Positions 33,491 through 45,226 are shown, numbered from the stretch's first letter. The stretch is DNA of 64,000 nt from Eunapius fragilis (GCA_963681505.1 OY811979.1:2263414-2327413), one strand, 5' to 3'. Translations and numbers: made by a program. Notes: generated by a model not told the origin, from the letters alone.

Positions 33491-36400
33491 CTAGAACAGC
33501 TTCATCTCCATGATCTCACACATCATGTGCTGACGTATCAATGGTATATCAGCCTACATGAGAGAAAAGTAAGAAACATGAATATCACACGTGACAACAT
33601 CTTACCTGTGAAAAATCAAATCGAATATCTCTGGCTAGGTACCTAGCATACTGCAAAGATATAAGACTGTTAAACGACACAAGTTACATGACAACAAGGG
33701 CAATGTGGCTGTCTATGAAACCTCATGCAATAGCACATGACATACAGGAGGCCAATCTGTCAACAGCCAGTGATATAGGACACCTTCAGAATGTCAGTAA
33801 GCATTGTGAAAGCTAATGGCATTGGATAGGTGACCACAATGTATCTCCAATACAACATACCAAGCACGAAAAAACACCACAGTCCGATGAATTTGTCTGG
33901 TGGGGAATGTCCTGTATGGGAAAACAAAGTATCATTAAGCATTACCCTAAATAGTGCACACCGTACTTTGGGTGAGTAATCAGTCCATGCAGACAGATCA
34001 TATTCTTGTTCCTTTTTATCTCTAGACTCGGAATCAATGTACAGCCTGAGGGAGTGGAAAAGATCCATGTGAATGAAGGGAGGGACACAACCGCTGCTAA
34101 CCCACCTGAGAGTGCTCAGACACTGTCCATTGGAACCTCGCAGTGAGTCATAGTACTGAAACTGCTTCCTGCCAAAATTAATGGCCGCACAACACCAGTG
34201 AGTACCGAGGTGGATTGGAAGGAGAACCAGGTCGTGTGCGAAAATGTCCACCTGAACAGACACGAGGTCCTCAAAGTAAATAAAAATGGTTGCCGACCAA
34301 TACGAGTCTTTTTGGTCCACCTTTGCACCCCCCCATATCCTGCATCTACCAGTTTGGAGTAGAAGAATGAATTGAAGACATGGACTTTCATCTTGCCATC
34401 GGAAACACTCCGAGCAGCCACAAGGTTGTAGTACATGTTCACAATCTGGAAAAGTAAGGATTGTGAGTTCTGGGTACCAAATGAGGACACAAAGGACGAC
34501 CTCGTCGTTTAGCCATGTCAACCCAACAAGAGTGCGAAGATCTGCTCTGGTGATACGCAGGCCAAACTCTGTGACAAGGCACTCGTCCTGAGGGCCTCTC
34601 TGTAACACCTCGGAGAGCTAAAGGCCACACAGAACTTTATCAAACTACTCCCTCACAGTCATAAATGCACACACACACATACACCCACATACACACATGT
34701 ACACAAACACACATACACATACACGCACGCACACACAACTTACCAACTTCTGCTGTGCGGCAGATAGTACTCTGCATATCTATCAAGAGCACGGCCATAA
34801 ACACACCTCACTCGTAGCCACAGTTACATACCTCCTCCTCCTCCTCTCTACTGGTGTCCTGCAGTGTCATCTGCGTTAGCTCTCGCTTCAACCTCTCAGC
34901 AAAGATGTCTTCTGCTTGCATCCTCTTCCTAGCATACTGCTCGTGCTGCTGGCTGGCCACCTCAAGGTTGGCACTGAAGTACTGCCTCTTGTGCTTCACG
35001 TCCTGCTTAAGCTCTTCCAGCCACAACCTGCTCCGCTCGGCTTCCATCACCCGGGTCATGGGCCGTTTGTCCAGCCAGTTCTCCGGGCTGGTTTGTACCC
35101 CCGTGCTTCTTTGAAATACCGCCTTGACATGCCCGTTACGGTCAGACGCCAGCCCTCGGTCCAACAACCCGCACAAGGTGGTTGCAGGTCTATCGCAGGG
35201 AGATAGCTGGAGCCTACAATCTTTGGTCAGTGATAGAGGCAGGTGAGGGAGACATGTCGGTGTGCTGCTAAAGGCAAAGCCGTTGGGCTGGTGTGTTTCC
35301 GCCATAGCCCGCTCGTGTGATCTGAAGTTGGACCATACAGTTAGTAACGTGTGGCACTTGTAATCTCGGGTAGCACGTTATCAACACAGCAAATTGCATT
35401 TGCTTTGTCCCTCACAAGAGGACACACCCCACCCACCTAAGAGAGGGCCCTATGACACTCACCACTCACCTAAGGGAAGGCCCTATGACACTCCCCACAG
35501 ACCTAAGGGAGGGCCCTATGACACTCCCCACACACCTAAGGGAGGACCCTATGCATGGTTCATACCACACAACCATATTAAAATTCCCGAACCTTATTAC
35601 TAACTTTTATACCCTTTTCAAGACTCTACAAGTAATTGATATAGGTGTATAAGCTATGTTCTTTGCAGATCAGAAGTTGTAAATACAATAAATAATGAAC
35701 ACTGACAGATGGTAAAGATAAAAAGTTGAGTGTCATGGATGAAACATGAAAAAATTTAAAGAGCCTTTAACTCTTGCAGCTTTGTGCTTATCTGCTCATT
35801 AATTACCACAATCTCATTATCTTTCTCTTTTCCAGCACGTCTCAAAGCATTGGATTTAGAAATGTATTCTAAATGTTGATTCAGCTTTGTCAGCAAATTC
35901 ATCAACTGATATAACTAAAGCATCTCTGTTACGTTCCACTGCTTTCTTCTTGCTCTTCAGTTCTTCAAGTTCATCATAGGTCATCTTTCGTTTCTCTCCT
36001 TTTTTACTTTCCTCTTTCTTTTTTTGAACCTCATCCAAATATGCAGAATACCTTGCCTTGACATAAAGACAGATAGTACAAGTTCCTTTGTAATTTTTAC
36101 TTTCAAAGCACCTCCCACAGACTTGATATGGTCTGAAATAGTTCGCTGAGCTTTTAGAGTATGCTCCGGCATATTCTCCAACATTATGATCCAGGGGTCG
36201 AAATACTTTTTTAAAGTCACCTGCGCATGGTGCAGGTGACATATTGGACCTACCTGCACCTAGCTGGCCCCACCTGCACCCTAACTGTACATGCACCCTA
36301 GGCACCACACAACATTTACTGCACTAAATGCTTCATCTATTTTCATGATCCACCACAACCAGATATTAACTTTCGACTTGTAGTTCGATATATAATGACA

Positions 36401-39400
36401 ATAAAATTAACCATTTGATCGTCAGGAGTGCCGCTGCATGGAATAGTAGATGTAACGGCGAGTCTCGTTTTTAATGACATTCATAATGAAGCGGAGCAAC
36501 TCGCATCCTGCTCGTTGACAGCAGCATGGTGGGAGCTTGATCTAGCCTAAAGCATTAATGCAAATCCAGCAACAGAACTGAACGCTGCTGTGGTCTACTA
36601 AAATTTGCACTTATTGTCGTACGGATTAACGATTAATATAAATTCATTAACAAATTAATGCATGTACGTTATGCATGCGTGTTCTCAGCCGTTCTGATCG
36701 TATTGCTTTGTAAATGTAAATTTATACTTGCAATCGCTAGCGCTAGATGTAGCACTAGTACATGCATGGCTAGTAAACAATATAACTGTATCATTTTATC
36801 GTCGGGCAATCCACCTGCAGGCAGTGAAGGTATACGGCAAAATGAACCTGCTCTTTGGGAAATGTACCTGCACCAGTGCAGGTGTGCACCCGGTATTTCG
36901 ACCCCTGGATATTATCTCTTTGTTTACTGAGAAACCTCTCTCAACTGAGGCTTGGCCGTGAGAGAGAAGTTGAATCTTCCTTGAGAGAGACCAGAGGTGT
37001 TCATACTCCACTTTATTTGCCATAGCACTGTGCAAAACAACATCTAGGCTCGAAGATCCAAGTATAAAAGACAAGAGGTCTGGATTTGCTGCATTATCTG
37101 CACAGAAACTTCGGAACTGTTTAAGAACATCATCCATCAATAACATTGACAACAGTAACAATCTTCAAACACCTCTGCAGCTTAGAGCATATCAGTTGGG
37201 GATCCAACCAGCCAAGGTTTCGTACAAGGCTGTACTTTAATGGAGAATTTTCCTGCAACTTAGAAAGTAGTGTAACAAGAAACTACTTAGTTTCAGCTCT
37301 GATGCTAAATACATCTTTATCTGTGCATTTCTTTGCACAATACATGTCCTTCAAAGATTTCTCAGCAATAAATCCTATGTCAACCTTTCCCATCTCTTTA
37401 TGTAGTGATGCATGTTGTAAATCTGACTTCATAAATGCTATACTAGAATGCAATGTCCTGACAGTTTCATCATTTCCAAACCTATTCATCAAAGCAGTCA
37501 GTACCTTTAGTAAATTTCCTTGAAGAAATGGAAGCATTGGCTTATCAGTTTGATATTTTGTCAAAAATGGTAAAAGCTCTTTAGCGATACATAAGAAAAT
37601 ATTGCCCTTAACCACAAAGAGTTCATGTCCACAACATTCAGCAATAGTATGAAATGATTTACATTTTGGGGTTGGTACCTTTCCTTTCTTGACAGCTTCT
37701 ACATACTGCTTAAAACAAGGCCAAATCTCCAAAGCTCTATCCATAACTGGAACATTTTCTAACCATCTGTGCTGGCAAAACTTCTTGGGCAAAAGTGTGC
37801 AACCAGTAAGTGTTTTTAAGTCTTCACACCTTGCTGGAGCATCTTTAAAGAGCCAATGTAGAGAATTAAGAATATGTTCTATTTCACAATCTGTTGCAGT
37901 GCTACCAGCTCTAAGAGCATTATGCCACAACTGCCAATGTTAAACAGTTTGTGATTAGATTCTCGCTCGATATCTGTTGATAAAATACTGTAGGTTTTCC
38001 AATTTACATTGGGTCCATCCATAAATAGCTGAAGCATTCCATGAGATACAAAGGTTCGCACAGTATCCATAAGCTTGTCATGCAATGCTTCTGCAGTCCC
38101 ATGGCCAAGAAACTCAGAAGTGTAGAACCTTGTCGCAATTTCACCAGCATCCCAAAAGCGAATATAAATATCAAGCTTAGAGTGAAGTACTTTCATCGAA
38201 CAATAAAACATAATCCTTTTCTGACTTCACTTTTGATGTCATGAGAGAGAGGAAGTATGGAGCCAATCCAAAAGTTGATAAATATGCACATTTTCGTTCA
38301 CCACAACTAAATCTTCCAGCAATATCACTGTCCGGAAACATTTGTTTGAAAATGTCAGCGGAATTAGAACAACTTCTAAAAGAGTAGTGCTTCTCGATCA
38401 CATTTTATGTCCACAAAATCTCAGCAATTAACTCTCCTCTGCCAGATACATAGCTTAAAACAGAAGTGGTAGCAGCACTTGGTGGTTCATCGTCATCATT
38501 ACCAAGAAACTCATTTATGTTTGGCTGCATGCCCCTTAATTGCAGCAGTTAATTGTAATGAAAGAAGCTGCTTGTGCTTTTTCCCATCAGCATGACTAAT
38601 GAGGCCAGCTTTGCCCATTGCTTTTGTAGAAAGACTTCTTACATATGAGCTTTTTGACGGTTTTTTTTTGCATCCCTAGCAACCCATTTTTTAAATTCAG
38701 CATTAGCAAGCCATGCGTCATTGAACAAGCAAATGCCCGGCATCCTGTCAAAAACGAAACAAAATATCAAAACACTAAATTACGCTTGTATTCGTTGCAT
38801 TATACTGACGCACTGATTGGTTACTTCAAACGCAGTTTTGTGTTTTGTTTGTACCTATACGTATACGAGTCTTGCCTTTGCATTGACAACTCAGTAAAGT
38901 ACCCGCATGCGTAACATGTATTTCCGTGTATGCAATTAATGTAATGCACTTGCAAGTACAGTATGCCTTTGCATCAATACAAAGTAGGTGCTAAGTATTG
39001 CATTACAATCGTGCTACGCTTTGAAAGCGTACTCACCTTTGAACTCGTCGCTAAAACAAATTTCCAAATAGCGCCAACAATTCGAAATGCAACGCATGCG
39101 CACAGGAAGTACATGTTGAATAACATTACGGATTCACAACGCGCGTACGCTTACTTCGAAGTACGGTATATAAATTTTTTTAAACTTTTCAAATTGTACC
39201 GTATTTCCAAACTTTTCCGGGCCCTTGAAATCATAAAACGCAAATCCATAACTTTTCCAGGATTCCAAAACCTGTACGAACCCTGCCAATGACACTCACC
39301 ATACACCTAACGGAGGACCCAATGACACTCCCCACACACCTAAGGGAGGACCCTATGACACTCCCCACACACCTAAGGGAGGACCCTATGACACTCCCCA

Positions 39401-39660
39401 CACACCTAAGGGAGGACCCTATGACATTCCCCACACTCCTAAGGGAGAGGGCCCTACACTCTCTGGGGACATTCCCCCACTCACCTAAGGGAGGGTCCTA
39501 TGCTCTCTGGGGAGCGGAGAGTGCTGCACGATGGTGAGGACAGCTGCAATATCCTCTGCTGGTAGAGGTTATTGTCACGTTCCACTTGGACCTATGTAGG
39601 ATCCCCCACCATACACACACAACACACATACACACACAACACACATACACACACAACATG

Positions 39661-39697
<37 letters not shown>

Positions 39698-40428
39698 CAC
39701 ACACGCACAGGTTGTACACTTCAAGCTTCTGATGACAACACATCTACCTGATGAAGCAGACTCCTGTGCCTAGCTGTGTTCCTGCTCGATCTACGTAAGC
39801 CAGCTGGTGATAGGCTCTGCTGTGATGCACAGGGTTGGTCATGATCCCATCCTGGACCCTCGGCCCTAGGTTGAGATGTGACTATGTTTGCAGGTGTTGC
39901 TGTCACCAGCGGCAGTTCTGGCGCCTCACGATGGCAAACAAAACCACGCCCACATTCATCGCACACACTAGCCTAAAAGGTTTTTTCTTTTTTTAAAAAA
40001 CGCAATATCAAGTCCTCTGTGACGATCACTTCTTACCTCTGTGTCGGAAAAATGCTCTGTTGATGTGGCTCTGTTTGCGCCGATCCCGAAGCTTAACTCC
40101 AAGCGCCAGCTTGCTTACAGCTTTGCTTGTGTACCTCAGCCCGCTGCGGAGCCGACTGCTAATAGGCTCATATGGGGCCAAATGACTTCCTGGCTTAATG
40201 GAAGGACACGAATAGAAACAGAATCTAAGGATATTTATACATCCTCACCTTCCCTTGAACACCCAGTGCGACTACGCTTTCTCTCCTGCGGTAGGATTTT
40301 CTTAAATTAGGCTTCTGATGAGCGCGAGTTGTGTTACTAGTACACTTAGATTTCTAACTCACCTCTTCCAAAGCTTCCCCCTCTCTCAGTTCTGAGAAGT
40401 TCCGCTTAGAACCAGCTCTTAGAGACAT
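33491..40428 (-). CDS. SENP/Ulp1-family SUMO protease, 13 exons
   Basis: Exons (minus): 40428-40363, 40285-40249, 40189-40037, 39972-39748, 39555-39485, 35321-34832, 34617-34498, 34445-34308, 34251-34106, 34045-33967, 33911-33861, 33650-33606, 33553-33491 (TAG). Junction phases agree for all of them except the third to fourth. The last seven encode the C48 protease: RGPQDECLVTEFGLRITR, TWLNDEV, FNSFFYSKL, IHLGTHWCCAAI (His), YYDSLRG (Asp), PHQTNSSDCGVFSCL (Gln, Cys), ADIPLIRQHMMCEIM. SENP enzymes mature SUMO and remove it from nuclear targets. A coiled-coil-like segment (KRMQAEDIFAERLKREL) precedes the catalytic domain, as in SENP1/2. The catalytic part has no break. The N-terminal exons are less conserved and their assignment rests on splice signals and phase. 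The intron at 34307-34252 lacks a GT donor. Confidence 0.85.
35399..35553. repeat. SENP-intron minisatellite, left array
   Basis: About five units of roughly 32 bp, CCTAAGGGAGGGCCCTATGAC-like followed by ACTCCCCACA. Same unit as the array at 39290-39485. On the gene strand each unit carries a CTTAG/GT word resembling the splice donor of the exon at 39555-39485. Confidence 0.9.
35856..38760 (-). pseudogene. hAT transposase, frameshifted and interrupted
   Basis: Pieces in order: N-terminal zinc-finger-like part (CLFNDAWLANAEFKKW, GKAGLISHADGKKH, about 38745-38580); DKDYVLLFDESTS-type block at about 38190 (LLFDESTS is the hAT catalytic Asp region); WKTYSILSTDIERE; NALRAGSTATDCEI; CQHRWLENVPVMDRALEIW (the conserved R-W motif); and the C-terminal dimerisation part LLSHGQASVERGFSVNKEI, continuing after a nested insertion as LENMPEHTLKAQRTI. 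Frame changes near 38190, 37940 and 37160 and a stop near 38400 make it inactive. Confidence 0.8.
36192..36907. mobile_element. Nested hAT-type non-autonomous element
   Basis: 716 bp with ends CAGGGGTCGAAATAC and GTATTTCGACCCCTG, plus an inner inverted pair CACCTGCGCATGGTGCAGGTG / CCTGCACCAGTGCAGG. It lies inside the hAT transposase C-terminus; coding matches exactly on both sides (VNKEI before, LENMPEH after). The 8-bp duplication is degenerate (GATAATAT-like, GATCATAAT). No coding capacity. Confidence 0.8.
39290..39485. repeat. SENP-intron minisatellite, right array
   Basis: About six units of roughly 32 bp with core CACCTAAGGGAGGACCCTATG. The last unit merges with the 3' end of the exon 39555-39485, whose end (CCTCCCTTAG) and GTGAGT donor are part of the unit. 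The array therefore seems to have grown from an exon-intron boundary. Confidence 0.9.
39603..39712. repeat. (CA)n-rich microsatellite
   Basis: CACACA tracts separated by AACACACATA words, in the SENP intron between the exons at 39972-39748 and 39555-39485. A similar CA-rich tract occurs at 34665-34738 in the intron after the exon 35321-34832. Confidence 0.9.
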
Positions 40429-41347
40429 GAGCAGCTGGCTTTCTTCCCACCACAAGAACCGCTCAAGCGGTCAAACCCCGTGTACATATGTCCCTGAGCG
40501 CAAGGTTTTAGGGCGCCAAAATTGACAATTTGCACAGAAAATCACCGGACATTGAAGATACGGTATCCAATCATCACCTCTATAATCTATTTCCAGTCTA
40601 TTATCTGAACCTGCGTCAGCAGGTTCAATATAGGATTGATTGAGGAATGATGTATGTCATTAAAATTTTCATTATTATTTTTCATCCAAAAAAGTTTGGA
40701 AAAAAAAATCAAACAAATTCAAATTTCACATCACAGCGCATACCACTCCAGTGTAGAAAAAAATTGAGCGTTTTTGAAACTTCAGGACTTCCTTATACGT
40801 ACATGCAAAAGCACACACACTATACATACATACAAAGCACACTCACACATGCACCCTTGTGTGTGTGTGCATGTGTATACCTATATAGTTTTAATCTTTT
40901 CTAACAAGCAGGAGGAGTGGCTAAACTGTCAGAGGAACTGGCTCTATTTGGACGCCAGTGTGTCAAGGAGACGACCAACGACCACAAGTGATCGTCTGCG
41001 ATGGCCCCCGAATGGTCCCCCTACATATGGGCACAGATAGGCGTCCGCTTATTTATTTCTGTCCCAACTCTGCTAGGTGTTATGTGGTCTAACTATTAGC
41101 TGCTGCACAAGAGCTATTGCCTTGTGGTATTGTTAAGGCCATTGCGCACGAAGTCACTATCAAAAACAGGTGTTTTCTGTACTACAAATGATCAAATAGT
41201 CTTCCAATTCATGTATTCTATCATCAAGCTTGGTAAAGATCAAACATGACCTCGTCATTGGCGTATGATGTGTGTGGGGCAATGATATTCTCCTTCTTCC
41301 TATGGTATCAATTCATGTTCTTTCCCCCCCCCCCCCCCCCCCCACAG
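40429..41347. promoter_or_regulatory. Interval between divergent SENP and TRIM-like loci
   Basis: No coding signal. It must include the SENP 5' leader and promoter, but no TATA box or other defining site is visible. It contains the hairpin GAACCTGCGTCAGCAGGTTC (40600-40619) of a dispersed repeat, a CA/GT-rich patch (40810-40875) and a 19-base C run (about 41325-41343), the latter forming the pyrimidine tract before the TRIM exon. Confidence 0.4.
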
Positions 41348-42660
41348 ATCTGGCCTCTTCCCTCCACACACCATATGTCAGCTGTGCTCTAAGCCCTACT
41401 AAGACCCTAGGATCCTTCCATGTCTACACACTTTTCTGTGGGCAGTGTCTGCATATTGAGATAGAGAGGTCTGGTGACAAGCAGAAGCTGGAGTGTCCTA
41501 CCTGTCAGAAAATTATTACCATACCAGAGGGTGGAGTCACTGCCATACCTCAGAACCTCCATCTTGGCTTTGAGGTGGAGGTGGCTGGGTACATGTTTAA
41601 CATTGGCAGTGGTGGTGAAAAGTCATGTGATGCTTGTATTGATGGGGACAAGGGGCCTGCAGTGGTGTTCTGTTGTACATGTGGTCAGTTCCTCTGTATC
41701 TTCTGTCATGAGTACCACAGACGCAATAAGATACTGCACCATCACCAGCTGGTAACACTAGACCAGGAGTCTGTCAGACTACTTGTATCCATCAAAACAC
41801 CAACTGAGCATCTCTGCTCCCAACCTCATCACTAGAAAGTCAGAGAAGAGTTAAAATTCGCCTGCGAGTGTCTAGTCTGCAGTGAATGTATCCTAGTCCA
41901 TCACAAGGACCACAGGATTGCTGTAGTCTTGTACCCACACCCAGATTCCCAACAGCTGCGGATGGATTAAATCACCACTTCCACGTAGCGGTGATGTAAT
42001 CCACCTGCAATTTGGGTCTGGGTACAAGACTAGGATTGCTGAGGTGTGCAATACACAGAGATGGAATGAGAGAGGTACTTGTGTGTGCACAGATGGTGAC
42101 CAGTGCCATTGGTGCCAACGACAAGGTGACAGAACAGGTTGAGACTTCCAGAGAGAATGCCACATTTCTCATAACCCAAACGTTTGAAAGCTCCACCAAG
42201 CCATAAAGGAAAGGAAGAAGACACTGTTGTCAGAGATGGAGGCCATTTCACTTTCCATGACAGCAGCTCTGTATCTCCAGAAGGAACAGTTAGTGAAGAT
42301 ACAATATGAGATTGGTTGCTACACTGAGATGACTTCCCACATCCTCCAGACCCACACTGACCATGAGGTGGTAGCTCTTGGAGATCTGCTACCCACTGAA
42401 CTGAAGGCCACTCTGAAGAAGGTTGAGGGAGTCTCCCTTACTCCTAGACAGTCCAGTGACATACATGTGACCCTACAAACTGTTTCTCTGATGAAGGAAC
42501 TCTCCATATTTGGTCATGTAATGACCTCATCTCTATCACAAAGCACATGGTCTTCTAAGTCAGCAGCCAGGACGGACAAGGTGCATGTGTAAAAGTGGAG
42601 ACCAAGACCTCAGAGGGAGAGAGGTACCCATATGGTGGTCTGCAGGTGAAGACGATACAT
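41348..42660 (+). pseudogene. TRIM-like (RING, B-box, coiled coil, filamin) pseudogene
   Basis: Begins at a C-rich acceptor (CACAG). RING remnant: VSCALSPTKTLGSFHVY, FCGQCLHI, ECPTCQKII. B-box 1: KSCDACIDGDKGPAVVFC, CGQFLCIFCHEYHRRNK. A stop at 41833-41835 precedes the second B-box (ACECLVCSECILVHHKDH), which is cut by the foldback element C. The coiled coil continues after it (SAIGANDKVTEQVETS; LSEMEAISLSMTAALYLQK; LKKVEGVSLTPRQSSD), then a filamin-like scrap (KTSEGERYPYGGLQVK). TRIM proteins are ubiquitin ligases; this copy has stops, at least two frame changes and an insertion, so it is dead. Confidence 0.82.
41924..42032. mobile_element. Foldback element C, 109 bp, 9-bp TSD
   Basis: Starts TAGTCTTGTACCC and ends with the inverse; flanked by GGATTGCTG (41915-41923, 42033-42041). 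It consists almost only of the outer terminal repeat of elements A and B. It sits in the second B-box of the TRIM-like pseudogene. Confidence 0.92.
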
Positions 42661-42719
42661 TTATTAAGGATGACGTGTTTGTAAATGGCCGATGTTTTTT
42701 TTTTTTTTTCAAAACTCAG

Positions 42720-43028
42720 GTCTGGTCCCTGTACCCATCAAGGATTCTGAAGTGGTGGTGGGTGGTGGTGGTACTACCCTGATGGTACAGGTCATGTCAT
42801 ATCCTCCTCCTGACCATGTCCAGTGGTACATGAATGGCTCCGTGGTGAAGCCCAGTGATCTATACCTCATCTCCAACATCTCTGTCTCTGATGCCTCAAC
42901 TGTTCCCATCATCTACAATGCCTCTCTCACCATCTCTGTTAACCTCACCACTCAAGGATTCTACTGGGCCTCCTTCTATGGTCATATGGGTGTGGTCAAC
43001 ACTACCCCCATCTTTGTCACACCCCCAG
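42720..43028 (+). CDS. Ig-like domain exon, phase 1-1
   Basis: 309 bp, preceded by an 18-base T tract and ACTCAG, followed by GTAGGC. It encodes one Ig-like domain: VGGGGTTLMVQVMSYPPP (strands A-B), DHVQWYMNGSVV (the core Trp), and YNASLTISVNLTTQGFYWAS in the E-F strands. The usual second cysteine is replaced (GFYWASF) and the first is not obvious, so it is a disulphide-poor Ig fold. Several N-x-S/T sites suggest an extracellular protein. Both junctions split a codon after its first base, like the exons at 47317 and 61715. Confidence 0.75.
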
Positions 43029-43068
43029 GTAGGCATTGACATTTCTATCAGTGTTTGTGAGGGAAAAT

Positions 43069-43190
43069 GAAATAGACCTATATTAGCAGCATGTTGTCAT
43101 ATTTAACTGTGCGTGCCAGACGCCCTGTTCCCTTGCATTTCACACCACCATTGTCTTTGATTCCTATACACCACCAACCTGAGTATGTTT
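43069..43190. mobile_element. Hairpin MITE family, copy 2 (partial)
   Basis: GAAATAGACCTATATTAGCA, then GCATGTTGTCATAT and a right flank with CCCTGTTCCCTTGC and ACCACCATTGTCTTTGATTCC, matching copy 1 (18697-18850) and copy 3 (63150-63280). The second hairpin arm is missing. Confidence 0.6.
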
Positions 43191-43769
43191 TTATTACTTG
43201 TTTCCTAAAAAATTTGGTATTGTATTTAACTTTGTAGTATCTGCTCTTCCAACACACATAGCACATAGTTCGATTCTGCCTTTTAATTTAATGCATGTGT
43301 TCTTGTATAGACCCAGATAGCAAGCGAAACGTCAAATTGTGCAATCATAACAGATTTATTTTAGAATCACGTGGTCATGTAATTTTGTTGTGGTGCATTC
43401 CAACACAATAACATTTAATTAATTCACACAATACTTCATTAATAGTTAATTGTACAATTAAAATATTTGTATATGCCTTGAGGTGTTGTCCACCATGCCC
43501 CCGTCTGCTGCCATGGCCTCGTGGTGGGTAAAGGGATTATCGTCCTGGCGTAGCTACATGTCCTGATAAGGAGTAAAAGCAGTAGGGGGAGGTACTAGTA
43601 GTTGGAGGGAGATGAGCCAACTGTTTTGTTCTTTGCATGGCAACCGATGCATAACAAATTAATGTTAATTAACCAAGAGAAGGGCGGTGGTCTACGTTCC
43701 AATCAAATACAGTAGTGACATCATACACACACACACGTACACACACACGGATAATGGGGACGTGTTCTC

Positions 43770-43965
43770 TGAAACGCACAGTCTTATGACACAGAAACAA
43801 CACAGAACTGTTCTCCTTTTTGATATTGCTCGATTGCCACTAAGAACGACGTGACCCGACTCTTGGCTGTCCCGCTAGACGCGAGTGACGTTTTTTTAAT
43901 GACATTTATGATACCGCAGGATTCCTATATGGAACCTACTCGCGTAGGTTCCGATCATCAGCGCG
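43770..43965. mobile_element. Hairpin-ended dispersed element
   Basis: Shares about 130 bases with 18870-19010, then TTTTTTTAATGACATTTATG, and ends in a perfect hairpin GGAACCTACTCGCGTAGGTTCC (43931-43952) followed by GATCATCA. The same hairpin design (GAACCTGC...GCAGGTTC) next to AATGACATT is found inverted at 40595-40660 and 48254-48325. A terminal hairpin without target duplication would suit a Helitron-like end, but this is a guess. Confidence 0.5.
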
Positions 43966-44204
43966 ACATAAGACACCGCCCCTTGTAGCTATGAATATCT
44001 AACTTGGTGGGAGGGGGTTTACCCCCGCCCCAGCCCCCCCCCCCGCCCCCCTGGATCCACCACTGTTAAGCGTCTTGGCCGTGGTGTCTGATGCCGATTC
44101 AAACACAGTGCATGCGAGCAATTGCGAGCCACATCAAGCCGTTCATTTCAAGGCTTCCAACCCATACATGTATGCCCTTTTCCAGAGTACACGTATCACA
44201 CAGG

Positions 44205-44207
<3 letters not shown>

Positions 44208-44245
<38 letters not shown>

Positions 44246-44290
44246 GAACACACACATTGGCACACACACGCGCACACACACACACAATCA
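44208..44290. repeat. (CA)n microsatellite
   Basis: CA tract of about 34 bases followed by further CACA words to 44286. Confidence 0.9.
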
Positions 44291-45068
44291 ATCTCTAAAT
44301 GACATCTGGAAATTCCATTAGCTTCGTGTAAGGAGGTGAAGCAGAGGCCAGTCTATAGCTGATGCCTCTGTCCATAGAACTTAGCAACAAGTGGAAACAC
44401 TCACCCCAGATTATAATAATTGGTGTCATAAAACAGGCACATTTTCGATCTTTGTGGCCTGGGCAGCCATGCTGTGTATAGTGTTAGGGGTTTGGATAGG
44501 TGGTGGGCAGGTCTAGTGCCATGAGCCTTACCAAAGCTTCTAGTAATACACTGAGGTGAGCTTAAGGGATGGAAATCACTCAGCCCATTGTGGTCTTATA
44601 TTGATGGTGGGGGTAGTCAACCTATGGCATGAGATTAGTCCACACAGACATGGATGGGTCATTGAGGTGAAGGGCAATTAATGGAATCACAGAAAGCCAG
44701 CTCAGAAACTATCTCTCCATAGTATCGGAGATTCTTCTTAGCCTGGATACATGTACATGTCTTGTATATTGAAAACCTCAACGGCTAAGGGTGATGGTGC
44801 ATGGTTGTGCACCTACCCAGCTGCTGGCGCTACTCAACCTGACAAGTTAGTACTTAGAATCATGGGACATGAGCATCTAGTGTAGGTGATGGGACATGAG
44901 CATCTAGTGGAGGCCATGGGTACATCATTGGAAGCCAAACAGGAGCAGAAAAATAATCAAAATTGCATATGAGGTGAATTAAGGACCAACAGGCTCTAGT
45001 GGTGGAGGTACAAGTGTGAGTGTACCAAGCAGAATGGAGAGTGGGTGGTTTGCACTTGTGTATGTGTG

Positions 45069-45226
<158 letters not shown>

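Larger units (their letters stand above)
35554..39285 (-). mobile_element. hAT-type transposon inside the SENP-intron minisatellite
   Basis: 3732 bp. The right end, read on the minus strand, is CAGGGTTCGTACAGG, a typical hAT terminus; the left end CATGGTTCATACCACAC is a diverged counterpart. The minisatellite runs up to both sides (GGACCCTATG on the left, CCAATGACACTC on the right), so the element split one array. The coding region for a transposase is on the minus strand. Confidence 0.75.

Noticed and set aside
39231..39537. Frames through the CTAAGGGAGG array
   Set aside because: Repeat translation; the real coding part there is only the short exon 39555-39485 on the minus strand.
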